Assembly: GCA_016709025.1 (NCBI GenBank)
Contig: JADJEQ010000015.1
Location: 131,966-195,965, forward strand
Reading direction: 5' to 3'
Source: Bacteroidales bacterium
Lineage (GTDB): Bacteria > Bacteroidota > Bacteroidia > Bacteroidales > Lentimicrobiaceae
Length of the DNA stretch: 64,000 bases
Shown here: one piece after another, positions 43,578 through 56,854 of the stretch
Position numbering within the stretch: position 1 is the first letter of the stretch
Layout of the letters: each line of letters starts with the position of its first letter
Position numbers and translations under genes: made by a program
The notes under the pieces: model-generated
Databases searched by the model: none
What the model was told of the DNA's origin: nothing
What the model saw: the letters and a program-made list of their open reading frames with translations, nothing else

Positions 43578-46500
43578 ATGGAAGAACTTTTTAATAAATC
43601 AACGGCTGAATTAGAGTCAGTTCTGAAAAGTTTTGGCATACAGACAAATTGTCTTTCAGGTCGGTTAGAAGTATCTACTCATCCTCGAACTAGGCTATGG
43701 GCTATATTACCAAACCTATTGTCAATGATAGAACTATTTATCTAAACCTGTAACTAAGAGGAATGTTTCAATAAGGGTTAAGTTAGCTGAAAGATGATCT
43801 ATCAGTTGGTGAGTATTATAGAGTTAGCACCAAATTGGCAAGTATTGAGTTTAGGAGAGAAAAGTCAAATCCATTCCTATTAATTCTTGACGAACAGGTT
43901 CCAATTATTGCTGTAATGATCATACCCCTGCAGAGCTGTTTATCAAGAACTGGTTTTTTAAAAAGGGCATACTCCTGATGATGCATCAACCATTGCGAAT
44001 CAACTTCGACTGAACGAACTTGAATTATATACCCATACAAAACGGTTCATTTTTGAGTTGATTCAGAATGCTGATGACATGCCCTTCAATAAAAGCGAAG
44101 TTAATATTGAAATATTTTTGTTGAGGAATTTTCTATTGTTCCTTCATAATGGCAAGTTTTTCGATCGAAATGACGTTAAAGCAATATGTGATGCTGCTAA
44201 AAGCACTAAGGCAATTGATATTACTAAGACCGGATATAAGGGTATAGGCTTTAAATCTGTTTTTACAGATTCTTATAGAGTATTCATTAGATCAGCTGAT
44301 TATTTCTTTAAATTCGATAAACTGGAACCCATCTATAAAGATTTCTGGCAACTATACAATGGGTATATAGAAAGTCTGAATCCAGACGCGAAAAAGAAGT
44401 TCGAAAAAGAGTATCGGGGAAAAGAACAGGAATTTTTAAATATCGAAAATATCCATGGCAAATAAAACCTTTGTGGGTAAATTGGAAAAACTCTCCTTCT
44501 GAATTGATGGAAACACCGTTTTTCGGCAAACATCAGGTATCAATAGCTCTTGAGGTCGGGGAGGCTATATTGAGCGATAAGGATAAGGATTACAACAGAA
44601 TGATAACCGAGCTCCTGAAAGAGCCTCGCTTTATGTTGTTCCTTCGGAATACAAGGAGTTTTAAATATAATCGCTTTGGTGATTTTGAATCAACTGAACA
44701 GGTAAATATTTCTATTAAAAACAGGTTTGGTAAATTGGTGGTGTATGATGGCGAATTCGAGCTTGCATCATACATCAAAAAGGATTTTGATACCAAAATA
44801 ACTAATGATGATTTTAGAGAATCGGGGCTCGGTTTCCAGAGAACAATTAAAGATAATAAGGTCGAATTCAATGATCTTGATGGAAAGCCATTGGATAATA
44901 TTCCTGAAAAAATAGCACACCTGGATCAGACGGTTATCTCCTTTCCCGCAATGCTTGATGGGAGGCATATAGCAAAACTTCAAACAGAAGATTCCATATG
45001 GTTTAATTACCTGCCAACCTCTGATAAAAGGTTTGCATTTCCTTTTCTGGTCAATGCTGACTTCGTTTGTAAAACTGACCGGGAATTTATTCAAATTGAA
45101 AACAAATGGAATCATTTCTTCTGTATCAGATTGGTTTCAAATGTATTGAATGGATTTCAGAATTGCAATGGTAAAAGTTGTGAAAGATGATAAGAGGCTG
45201 AATACTTATGCATCTTCCTATCTCAATTTATTGCCTGACGACTTTTTGCCAGAGGATAATATTGAACAGGGCTCAGCAAATAAATACTTTAATATAGGAA
45301 TCAAAAAAGCTATTTCTACACTAGCTTTTATTATTGATACCAGGGGAATTCCCAGAAAATGCGATGAGATTATTCTTGATGAGACAGGGTTATTTACCCT
45401 TTTAGGGGAACGAGGTATAAATCTATTCGAACAAATTGTTCAATCGAACAAGAAATTACCTCTCGAAGTGATTAATCAATCGATAGTCAACCGGGAGTAT
45501 CTAAATATTGAACAGTATTCGCCTCAACTGTTAATTAAACAACTCGAATTAGATATAAATAGAGAGTTCTTGGCATCTACAATAAAGATATTGAATCTTG
45601 ATGTATATTTTTCATTCCTATCATGGCTTGATAGCTTCATCAGAGTAAATGAAGTTTCTAATAATTGGGTACTTGATTTACCAATAATCCGACTTGATAA
45701 TGATGTTTCTAGCCTCAATCATTTTATCGGGAATAGCACTTTTCATATAAGGATTCAAAAAACTAAAAGCATAGAGTCGATCTTACTAAATTTGGGATTT
45801 GGGCTTTCGGAGTTTTTTCTTGATGAATATTCTCATATTATGGCAATCACCAATCAGGGTGAATCATATTTGAATAAGGACGCCAGGCTCTATGAGAGAA
45901 TTTCCCAGAATTCCAAACTAGGCACATTAAATCCATCTCTAAAAAAATGAATTAATCACTTTCATAAAATCATTAACACAAATCGGTGAAACAGCGTATG
46001 CCAAAACTCTCCCTCTTTTCAAGTCCAAAATTGAAGGTCAGCCGCTCAGGCCGCTTGCTTTACTTATTTCTAACCAATGCCTCAATTTGCCTCCTTGGAT
46101 AGACAAATTAGTTATTTACCCTGAGGAGGAAAAGCATTTAAGCGTTGAATTCTCAAAATACCTAATTCAACATGATGGCCTTTTTAAGCAAGTACTCTGT
46201 GATTCAGGACTATTTAATGAAATCACTAAAGAACTGGCTGATGATAAGATTGATTCTTTTTATCAGTTCTTGCATCAGGCCTATAAAGATAAACCAAAAG
46301 ACTTTTCTATTCCATTCCCGATTATTCCGTGGGTGTATGTGCCTAAATTAAAAGCTTTTCAGTTTCCAGGTACTGTTTACTGTCCTGAAAGCTTTATGAT
46401 TTTACTGTTGATGATTATACTGCAATCAAGGAAATTATTGAGAGTTGCACAGATGTTGTATTGCCGTCTTTCAATGCAATTTTTTATATTTTATTGTTTT

Positions 46501-49012
46501 CGCTTGGAACTAAACGCGAACCTTTTTCTACATTGATAAATAAAGTAGGTTCTTTTGAACAAGAGAATATGACAATATTTATTGAATGGATTAAGACAAA
46601 AACTGAAAAGATTTCTTCAAGTCTTGCATAATAAGTAAGTCTATTGATGGTCAATTTGTTATCTATCCTTCCACCAATTGGATTCAATATTTCTCTGCTG
46701 ATAGTGCGCTTAATCAGGTCATTACGGAGAGTCATTTTGTTCCTAAGCTTTCCATTTTACCGCTTGAATTGTATTCTAATGGCCTACACGCTATTGGACT
46801 TCTCGAAGGAAATGATCTGCTAAATTTTCTATTGGATAAGGGACTGGCATCGAAATCTTTTGTTCGGTTCATCTCAGGAAAAGTTACACCGGAAATAAAA
46901 AAACTTTTCATTGAGAAGCTTGGTGTCATTAATCTTACAAGTGATATAATTTACAATAAAGAATCTTACGAACATCAAATAATTGATATCATACTGGAAT
47001 TAGGTAAAGCAGATGAAACATATTTCGATTTAATTATTCCCAATATAAGCATTGACGGGAATTCCATTTCATCGAGAAACATATCAGATGATGTATTTTT
47101 CCAGATCAAAAGAGGGGAAGTAGATTATAAATACGAGCTCAGTCTTTCTTCAGTATTACCAGGATATAAAGATCAAACTTCATCTGTTACTTCTATAGTT
47201 GAAGCATTTCCGGATCTTAACAAAACGGACTTACGCAAACTCTTCAAACTTTCTAACAAAAAAACATCGAAAAATTTTGATGAAATTGAACGTATCTACG
47301 ATTGATTATTTCAAACCAGCTCAGGTTTTATTTCTTTGGTTATTCTTCGAAGAAACGAACCAACCTAATGTATGCGGAAACAAAATCGATTTTGCGAAGT
47401 ATTTCTGGGGAAAAGATCAGAGTCAGTTTGAAAAGTCAATAATTGAATTCCTTGAACTCTGTTTCCAAAAGAATTATTTTTTCTTTGTAAAAACATTCAC
47501 CTTAACTGGATTTACACCAGGAATTTTTATTCTGGATATGGAATATTCTTTGCTATCTGAAAGAATTCCTTTGTGGTTAAGTAACTGGGTTAATGCAAGG
47601 GAAGTTGAGAAAAAGATAAACTTCTTAAATAATATTGGGTTTAACGGACAGGAAAGTTTTGTAGTAAAGCTCCGTAAATCATTAATTGATAAAAATAAGG
47701 ATGAATTCACAAAATATCTCAGTAATCTTGCAAATGATCTCTTAGTCAAAAATACTGTTCTTTGGCTGAATGAGCAGAAAGTTAATCCAACCTATAAGAT
47801 AGAATCCATATTTATAAAGCCTTTGTATGAAAGGCTTGCTTCAAAGTCGGTAATGTTGAAGGATTTACTGGTCCCGATTATTACGGAGTATTCAGATGAG
47901 CAGTGTATTTATTCATTGAAAGCATTGGATCCAGCGGTTGATTATCATTTCATGCATTCTGGTTGGGGTGTTTTAAAAATGAAATTCTTAAACTTTTATT
48001 CAATAATTCAAAACAGATAATTGATGATGTAATCCCGCTAAAACACAGAACTGAATTAAAAATCATCAATACATCTCCTGTTAAAAGGCCAGATGAGTCG
48101 AAATTACTTCAGAATTCGTCCCCTTTCAATGAACCATTTTATATAGAATGGTCTGAGAAAGATTTCTATAAAATTAGAGTTTATAATGAAAATCTTTTGC
48201 CTTATAACATTTATTATAATGATCATATTCTGAATACATTAACCGAAGGAAATAAAGAAAAAGTCAATGAAGTATTTTATATTTCAGCCGATGAAGAAAA
48301 TTATATTCCATACTCCTTAAAAGGACTGCTTCCGGACTCAATTAGATATCAACTTAATGAAAGAAAAGAAGAATATGAAAAAAAGAAAAACCAGGCAAAC
48401 TATGCCATAGAATATAGTGAACTTGAACAACAAGCACTAATTCGCCTTTTCGGGGATGAGATTCCACGTGGTTATCATAAAGATCTGAATCTCGTTTCAA
48501 TGATTAAAGCTTTGATATATTTAAATGATCAAGGCTATGATGTAAATGATGCGGAAGCAAATATTCATTTTACTCAAAAATCCGCTCAACTATTTCCTGT
48601 TTATCCTCCTGGAGGTTCAAAAGCAACATCAAATGGGATAACAGTTAAATGCCGTTCTGCTAAAACTGGTCTATTGTATTTGCTTGCATCAACCTGGAAA
48701 GAATTGGCCGACTCCAATACATATCTTTACATTCTAACAGGTAATAAAAATAGTGATTGCCGTCTATGCAAAACCAGGTCCGAAATTCTCGATGATAAGA
48801 AAGCTGATTATCAAATTTTTAGAATTGAGGCTTCCTCAAATCCAGACACCATAGACTCAATATTGGATGGCAAGTTTGATAAAAGTGAAATTCGCTTGAT
48901 TATCAGGGTGGGTGAAAGTAATGCCTACAAATCTATCTTTGAAAAAATCAGGAGAAAGGAAGAGAATGATGATTCTCGGAATATTAACTTAGGCGATGAA
49001 ACAATAGATTAA
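43578..49012 (+). CDS. Giant sacsin-type HATPase protein, frame broken
   Basis: About 1800 codons. Near 44.05-44.3 kb the GHKL/HSP90-like ATPase reads FIFELIQNADD (N-box) and TGYKGIGFKSVFTD (the G-box), the arrangement of sacsin N-terminal repeats. A long helical body follows, rich in Lys, Ile and Asn. The last 350 codons are intact and end in a domain with EYSELEQQALIRLFGDEIP, LLYLLASTWKELADS and YLYILTGNKNS, which could bind or cut DNA. The N-terminal 150 codons are badly damaged (43.72-44.0 kb). Its stop is 3 bases before the SF1 helicase ATG, so the two are an operon. Such HATPase giants occur in defence islands with helicases. Confidence 0.7.
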
Positions 49013-49015
49013 TTT

Positions 49016-50790
49016 ATGGTTATTCCGAATAACAAACATATTGAATTTTACGAATGGCAGATTCAGGTACTTGAAGATGAATGGGAGAGATATGCTAAAT
49101 CTCCTATGCGAATTCTGATGCAGGAAAAAAGGCTTTTTGTGGGCCGTATATGGGGCGTGCAGGAAGAACAAGGAAATGTTATTTTAAGGTTTAAAGCAGG
49201 CATTGTGCCCCGTATGAAACAACCTTATCTATTATGTCTTGTCGGTAGTGACGCACCACAGGATTCATCAAATTGGAATTTTAATTATACAACCTTCAGG
49301 AGTCACAATCACCTCGACTTTCTGGAAGGAATACAGATATTTATACCCAATACTACCTCAAATCAAACCATTCAGATTGGTCCTATATAGCAGTAAATGG
49401 TTTTGATTCTGAACTTCTTTTAAATTTAAAGGAGAATTTCCTATCAAATCAACAACATCCACTTATAGTGATTGCTGAAACAGATCCTCCTATCGATTAT
49501 CTGTTAAAATTGAAAGAATTTGTTGAGAAGAATGGAGAGGATTCAATTTTAAATCTGGATGTTGATAAGAAAGAACATTCATGGCATCCAATCAATATTG
49601 ATAATGATGCAGAAATACTCCAGGATGTAGTTGACCTTATACATAATAATCATATCACAATTATTCAGGGGCCTCCTGGTACAGGAAATCATACCTGGCA
49701 GCACAACTTAGTGGGTATTTCCTGGAACAAAATTATGCTGTAGCAATAACAGCATTGACAAATCGTGCATTGATTGAAATTGCTGAAAAGAAAGGGTTAG
49801 ATAAGGCTATAGAGCAGAAAAAGGTATATAAAACTAACCTTTCGAATGATGAATCAAAAAGCTGCCTTCACTATTGAATGTCAAAAGTTTTTCACCAATA
49901 AATGGTGAATTATTGCTAACCACTTACTACAAGCTGTCACAATTTCATTCTGAGATTATAGAAGGAAGCAAAGGTTTGATTTACTGATTATTGAGGAGGC
50001 TTCACAATCTTATCTGGCAACAATTGCAATGTTTAGTTCTATAGCCAAAAAGGTTTTGGTAATTGGCGATCATAAACAATTAACGCCAGTTGTAATCAGG
50101 AGAGACCAGGCACTTAAGATTCATATAAAAATCAATGGCATAATAGATGGATTGAAAACTCTGGCTTTTAACAATAGTGATCTTTCTTATCGTTTGACTA
50201 AAACAAGGAGATTAACATCTGTCGCTACTATGCTTACAGGTATCTATTATGATAATAAGTTGTCTTCTATTTCTGACTTGGAAGGTAAGATATCTTTACA
50301 TTCAAAATATTCTAATCTATTCCAGCCAAATGGAGGAGCGTCTATTGTCCGCTTGCAATCATCAAGAATGGGATTTTTAGAAGAAGATATTATAAAATTG
50401 TTATGCAAAATTGCCGATGACCTGATGAAAAGTGATAAAAGTTTGGAAGTTGCACTTTTGTCTCCATATATAAAAATTGAATCTGCATATTATGAACAAT
50501 ATAGCAAATTGTCAACCGACTATTAACATATGACAATCAATACTATTCATAAAATTCAAGGATTGACTACAGATCTAACTATGCATTATATGCCTCTCGA
50601 TAATCCAGGATTTGATCTTGATGATAATCTATTCAATGTGGCTACGAGCAGATCTCGCATGGGAACTCTCCTGGTGACATATGAACATATCAGGCTACTG
50701 AGTTCTGTATCAAATGAAACACTCAATTTCTTGCATTCATGTATGGATGTTACTGATATTTTTAAAACCTTTTTAGTAGAAAACCGTTAA
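49016..50790 (+). CDS. UPF1-like SF1B helicase
   Basis: About 590 codons. The N-terminal 150 residues (IPNNKHIEFYEWQIQVLEDE) form an OB-like or unknown domain. The helicase motifs are GPPGTG followed in the next frame by SYLAAQLSGYFLE (motif I), LLIIEEASQS (II), VIGDHKQLTPVV (III), TINTIHKIQG (V) and NVATSRSRMGTLLV (VI). Breaks lie near 49390, 49690, 49860 and 49975. It starts 3 bases after the HATPase stop and ends 2 bases before the DUF1998 helicase start. UPF1-like enzymes translocate 5'-3' on RNA or DNA; its role here is inferred from context as part of the HATPase module. Confidence 0.8.
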
Positions 50791-50792
50791 TC

Positions 50793-53700
50793 ATGCTCCC
50801 TCTCCAACAGGCCTACGAAATAAAATACTCCATCATTGAGTACCTGAAAGCAACCTTCAGTTTTAAAGAGAGGGATGTTAACGAAGCATTCTTAAGGTTT
50901 GTGAATGATGATAACAATGGACTTTTCAAAGGTCCATATATTTCGTTAAAATTGCCTTTTGTCGTTCAATCTGGGGAAAACAGAAGCCTTCCTGTTTCCT
51001 GTTCTTGATTATTGCTACCTGCAGCGCCATCGTCCGGGCATTAAAGTTATCATCCTTTATCCCATGAATGCCCTGGCTACTGATCAGGCAAAACGTCTGG
51101 CCGAAACCATTTGGACCGATGAACGCCTCAAAGGGAAAATAACGGCTGGTCTATTTATCGGAGAAGGAAAGAATAAAGCAAAATACCCAAAAGATATGGG
51201 TCCTGCCAACATCATTGAGAACCGCGACTCAATTGTTGATAGTCCTCCTGACATCTTACTTACCAACTTCAAGATGCTGGACTATGGCCTTATGCGTAAC
51301 TTGTTCCATAATCTTTGGTCATACAATCTCGAAGATCCTTCACTACTCAAATTCCTGGTTCTCGATGAACTTCATACATACGACGGGGCACAAGGTACTG
51401 ATGTGGCAAACCTCATTCGCCGCCTGAAGCTCAAATTAGATATCCCTAAAGACCATTTATGCCCGATAGGTACTTCCGCTACTATCGGTTCTGGTGATAG
51501 CGCAAAACAACTTCTTAGCGAATATGCTCAGACAGTATTTGGAGAAACCTTTGGGGAAGATGCGATCATTTCCGAAAAACGCCTTTCAGTGGATGAGTTT
51601 TTCCCTTTGCCTGATAATGAACTTGAAATCTTCATTCCCCGGCTGGCCGGCATCACCGAAAGCCGGATGGGAGAAAACGAAAATTATATCGATTATATCC
51701 GCCGGCAGAAAAAACTATGGCAGATCCCCGAATCAATTGATGATGTTTCACTGGGTATTGAACTTAAAAAATTCAAGATCACCAAGGATATCCTTCAGTT
51801 GACATCAATTGGAATCATATCTACCCAGGATCTGATACAAAAACTGGCAGATGGCAATGTTGAATTCCGTAAACTTCCTGAAACAGTCACAGAGTCAGGC
51901 ATTAATCCACGCGAAGAGGCACTTAATTCTTTGCTTGCACTTATTGCTGAAGCGAAGATGGCAGGCGCTAAGAAATTCCCTTTCCTTTATCTCCAGATCC
52001 AAATTTGGATAAGGGAACTGAGTGGTCTGCTGCGCGAAGTAAGCACAGAACCTATTTTTAGCTGGAAAGACAAAATTGCAGGGAAGAATGAAGCAAAGGG
52101 TTTGCCGCCATGGTTTTGCCGCGAATGTGGGGCAAGCGGATGGCTTGGATTAAAGAACGATAACCGCAATAGTTTTGAGCAGGATTTACCCGCTATTTAT
52201 GATCATTTTCTTCAGCAACCACAAAAACATCTATTTTGTTAATTCAGGAACTGAAGCCCATAAGCCAATTGAAGAATACGAACCGACTGATTTATTATCA
52301 GACAGGTACGTTAACAGACTCGACCTGTCTATTCATGACACCAAAGGAGAAAACAAGGTAAAGATAATTGCTGTCCGCAAACTACTCAACAGCAGAGCGC
52401 GGCATGTATGCCCTGAATGCAATACTGAAAACACGGTAAGCATGATTGGCACCCGTGTGGCTACAATGTCATCCATCACGGTAAGCCAGATTCTGGCTTC
52501 TGATCTCGATAGCCGCGATGAAAAGTACCGTAAAGTTCTTGCTTTCACCAACAGTGTACAGGACGCTGCCCACCAGGCTGGCTTTATCGAGGCTCGTAAT
52601 TACCGTTTTACTTTCCGGTCATCACTTCAAAGGGTTCTCAATGAATTGAATAGACCAGTCTCAATTGATGAGCTTCAAAAAGAGTTCATCAGCTACTGGA
52701 AGCATGTAACTGGGAATCAGGTGAAGAAGATCCTGAAGCTTATTATTACAGGTTCTTTCCTTCTGACTACCGTGGCAAAACAAACCTGCGTTACGACTTC
52801 AGGGAACCGGTTTCTCATAAATTTACTACCGCTTTTTGCAATGAATTTGATTATCGTGTTTCCTGGGAGATTGCTTCTGAGTTTGGTTTCAATGCCGGTA
52901 TTGGCCGAACATTGGAAAAAACCGGGGCTTCTGCCATTCTGTTCCCGGAACAAACACTCAAGGAAATCTACGGGGAGTTAAAATCCTGGCTGGAAGAGAA
53001 TGGTCTGGGCATGATTCCGGAAGCTGCATTTCCTGCATTTATTAGTGGTTTACTTCACCGGATAAGGATCAGAGGAGGTATTGATCATCCTTACCTGGAA
53101 AAATACCGTAAAGAGGGATTGAAGCTGTGGGATCTGAATTGGATGCGCGATAACAGGCACTTTCTAAATAGAATGTATCATCCTAAATCAAGGTTTCCCA
53201 AATTAGTTACCTCAGCTCATCATACCCGCGGTTTGCTGGATACGACAAATACGCAAACTGCCAATTGGTTCCATGCTTATTTCAAGAAATCATTCATCAT
53301 GGTTCCATCATACCCTCAGATTCTGAATGATTTTTATGAAAAACTGTTCGTACAACTAAGTATCAGGGAATTTTGAATGAATTTTCCGAAGGTGCTGATC
53401 ATAATTACAGCCTCACGCCTTCATCAATCTTGGTACAAAACAAGGTAAAACATCTTGGCTGTTCCGAGTGTTCTTCGTTCCTTTCTGTAGCCTCTAACGA
53501 TAGCATAACCGCTGGTGCCAAATGCCTTAATTACAGGTGTACCGGCGAATATCTTCCCGTGGATAAAGCTGAATTAAATTACTACCAACTGGTTTATAAT
53601 CGTGTTAGGGCACCTCGCATCTATGCTTCCGAACATACTGGTCTACCTGAGTCGTACCGATCGCGAAAAGGTTGAAGCTGATTTCAAGGAAAGACCGCGT

Positions 53701-56700
53701 TACAATTCCCTTAATGCACTGGTGGCAACATCCACCCTCGAAATGGGTATTGATATTGGAACTTTGAATACAGCAATCAATAATTCAGTTCCCCCTTTAA
53801 CATCAAACTACCTGCAGCGCATTGGCCGTGCCGGTCGAACTTCAGGATCAGCGCTTATCACCAACTTTGTGCAAAACAAGGTACACGATCTGTTCTATTT
53901 TCAGGAACCTAAGGAAATGATGGAAGGCGATATCTCAACTCCTGGTTGCTACCTTGAGGCGAAAGACATCCTTCTTCGCCACTTTTTTGCTTTTTGTCTT
54001 GATTCATGGTCATCAACTAATCCGAAAGAAAATTCCATTCCGGGCCGTCTTATTGCACTCCGCATTTACAATACCGACATAAGCTCTTCGGGCTTTCTCA
54101 TTAACAGGATAATCAGTTACATTAAAGCAAACGAGAAAGTTTTGCTCTCACGTTTCTCATTTATTTACAAAAATGAAGTCAATCCTGATGTTCTGAATAA
54201 CATAGCTCTGGTTCTTAGTAATGAAAGTTTTTATTTCAGGCTTCGGAAAGTTTTCGAAAAATTAAAAGAAGAGTATAGAAACATTGACATTAAGAGGAAG
54301 GAAATTGATAAGATCATTAAAGAAAAGCATCTGGGAGTAAATGATGATGAACGAAAGGAGCTTGAAGCCGAAAAGAAAGCGCTTTGGGGACTTAAAAGGC
54401 TGATTGATAAGCGTTCAGTACTCGAACATCTTACCAATACAGGGCTACTTCCCAATTATGCTTTCCCTGAAACAGGGGTTACTCTGAATGCCTGGGTTAA
54501 AGGCAGCCAGGCTAAAGGAAGTTCTGTTCCTCCAACCGATGAACAGGTCGAAATTGTTCGCTCCGCTGAAGTCGCTATTCGCGAATTGGCTCCTGATAAC
54601 TATTTCTATTCACAAGGTAACAAGCTCACTATTTCCGGCCTTAATACCTTCGACTGGAACGATCCGTCAATTCTATTGACTAAGAAATTTTGTTCAAATT
54701 GCGATAACATTGCTGATAATCCGATGGTTTCAGAAGCAACTTGTCCAAAATGCGGGCATTCCTCATGGGCATCTGTTTCCAATGAACACAAGTTTGTCAG
54801 GCTTAATTCTGTAAAATCAGTTAATGTTCGCGATAAATCTATCCTCGACGAAAAACATCCCTTTTGGTATTGAATACGTTAAATCCGTTGAAATCACCGA
54901 AGTCAACCTGGGTCGTCTTGATACCTATAATGCCCGCAAACTTACTATCAATCAGCTTGAGGAAATTCCGGCTTCAGGATTTGTCACATGCAGGTATTGT
55001 GGCAAATCAACATCTTCACCGAAAGCTCGGGATATAAAATTTCACTATGGGTATTGCAAACACAAGGAACATGATTATGAAGATAAACCGGATGAAGTTT
55101 TTGAAGAAGTCTTCCTTTTTAGAAATATTAAAACCGAAGTTCTGAAAGTATTGCTCCCGGTTCAGGAGTTTGAAAACGATGCTACGGTAAACATGTTCAA
55201 AGCCGGTCTGGAACTGGGTCTGAAAAAATACTACAAAGGCAATCCGGAACATCTCAGAATAATAAGTTATTCAGAGTTTAATCAGCAAAACAATCGATTC
55301 GATAGGTTTTTGATCTTGTATGATAAAATTCCGGGCGGTACAGGATATTTAGGAAAACTCTTCAGCCCGGAAGAATTTACCCGGCTTATCAGCGAAGCCT
55401 ATAAAGCCATCAAGGAATGTTCCTGTCAACATCAGGGAATGGATGGCTGTTACCGGTGCATTTTTTCGTATTCTAACCAATACTTGCGTGAAGAACTAAG
55501 TCGTGCCCGGGCTGAGAAGTTTTTTGAAAAATTGGTTGTTAATGCAGAAGCCTGGGAAAACCTCCATAATGGTTTAAGTGCTCTTTCTGGTACCGGTAAA
55601 ATCGAAGAAAGTGAGCTTGAAGAACGTTTCATTCGTAGTTTACGAAATATAGCAATTAAAAAAAGTCCGGAAGGTTGGCAATTCGACGAATTTATTGAAG
55701 ATGGGATTTTGTCGTATAAATTGGTAGTCGTTAATGAGAACTATAAATTTTGCTACATCATCCGTCCCCAGGTAGCGCTTGGAACTGCGCAGGGGGTTCG
55801 GTACCTGACAGTTTCCGATTTCTACATTTCATGCACTGGTATTCAAAAAGATGGATTTCCCGTCGATGACCCTGATCTTCTGGAAACAGTAAAAAGTATA
55901 GCCATCTACCTTTGATGGATACACATATCATGCATCAAAAGAAAATCAACGCTTCTTCACCGATATGCGCCGGCGCATGGCTATTATCGAATCCTCTGAT
56001 AAAACAACCTGGACACTCACATGGGATGACCTTGAGCTGTTTGATCAGGAAAATAAAGATTCATTGTCACTGGATCGCACACGGTTTCGCACAACTTTAC
56101 AAACCTTTCAAAAAATACCTTACTGGAACTCATTTAAGAGTGAATTAATTGAATCCAGAAACTCAATGGATAGGTTGCTTTGGCACCTGATGAATCCATT
56201 GCCGGATTATCAGAAAAAGTTAAAAACAGCATTATTCTTCTCTTTATTTCAGGAAGTTTTGGCCAAGCCTTCGTTCACCAATGAAGAATTGGAGTCCATT
56301 CTCTCGATGGAGGATTCGATTGATTTAAACAAAGAAGTTACGGATAAATCAAAGGGTGATTTCTATAATCTTTCTCAAGCCATCGGCAGTTTGTATAATG
56401 CAAGGCTACTAATCAGGCTTCGAGATTTGGATTTAAGGCAACCATTCAGTTAAGTGAGAGACATGGGGAGAGCCTTGATAAAGAAGAATGGCAGCATCTC
56501 TGGCGCATTTATAACCTGGTTCAGGAATTCTGTGATATTAAATTTCTAATTATTGACTCGGAACATGTTCCTATTATTGACCAATCACCAGATGACGATG
56601 AAGTATTGAATTATTTCGATCCCGAATTACATCCTTTAGTTGAACTGTTAATAAACAACAACATTCATTTCAATCACGAAGGTAGCTTTTTCCTCGATAG

Positions 56701-56854
56701 TGAAAAAGGTCTGGTTGCTGAAGCAGCAATAGGGTTTTCAGAAGCCAAAATAGCAATAAGACCACTATCTGATCTGGATAGGGTAGCTTTTGAGAAAACA
56801 GGTTATAGAATTATTAACCCCGAAGAATTTACATTAAAATTATTAGGCTTATGA
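50793..56854 (+). CDS. DUF1998 SF2 helicase, DruE/Hrq1/DrmA-B-like
   Basis: About 2020 codons. SF2 motifs: SGKTEAFLFPVLDY (only the end of Walker A), ILYPMNALATDQA (Ia), VLDELHTYDG (II), GTSATIGSGD (III), then in the second domain VATSTLEMGIDIG (V) and QRIGRAGRTSGS (VI). Zinc-binding cysteines occur in CRECG, CPECN, CPKCG and CRYCG. The DUF1998 domain ends with GCYRCIFSYSNQYLREEL. A Vsr-like nuclease-type tail follows near 55.9-56.05 kb (YHAS..DMRRR, then TWTLTWDDLE). About 60 codons (Q-motif and first half of Walker A) are missing at about 50960. Other breaks lie near 52240, 52740, 53370, 53600, 54870, 55915 and 56450. The stop overlaps the next ATG. Confidence 0.8.

Noticed and set aside
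52333..52953. Minus-strand ORFs in the DUF1998 helicase
   Set aside because: Antisense shadows of the zinc-binding and linker regions; no independent motif.
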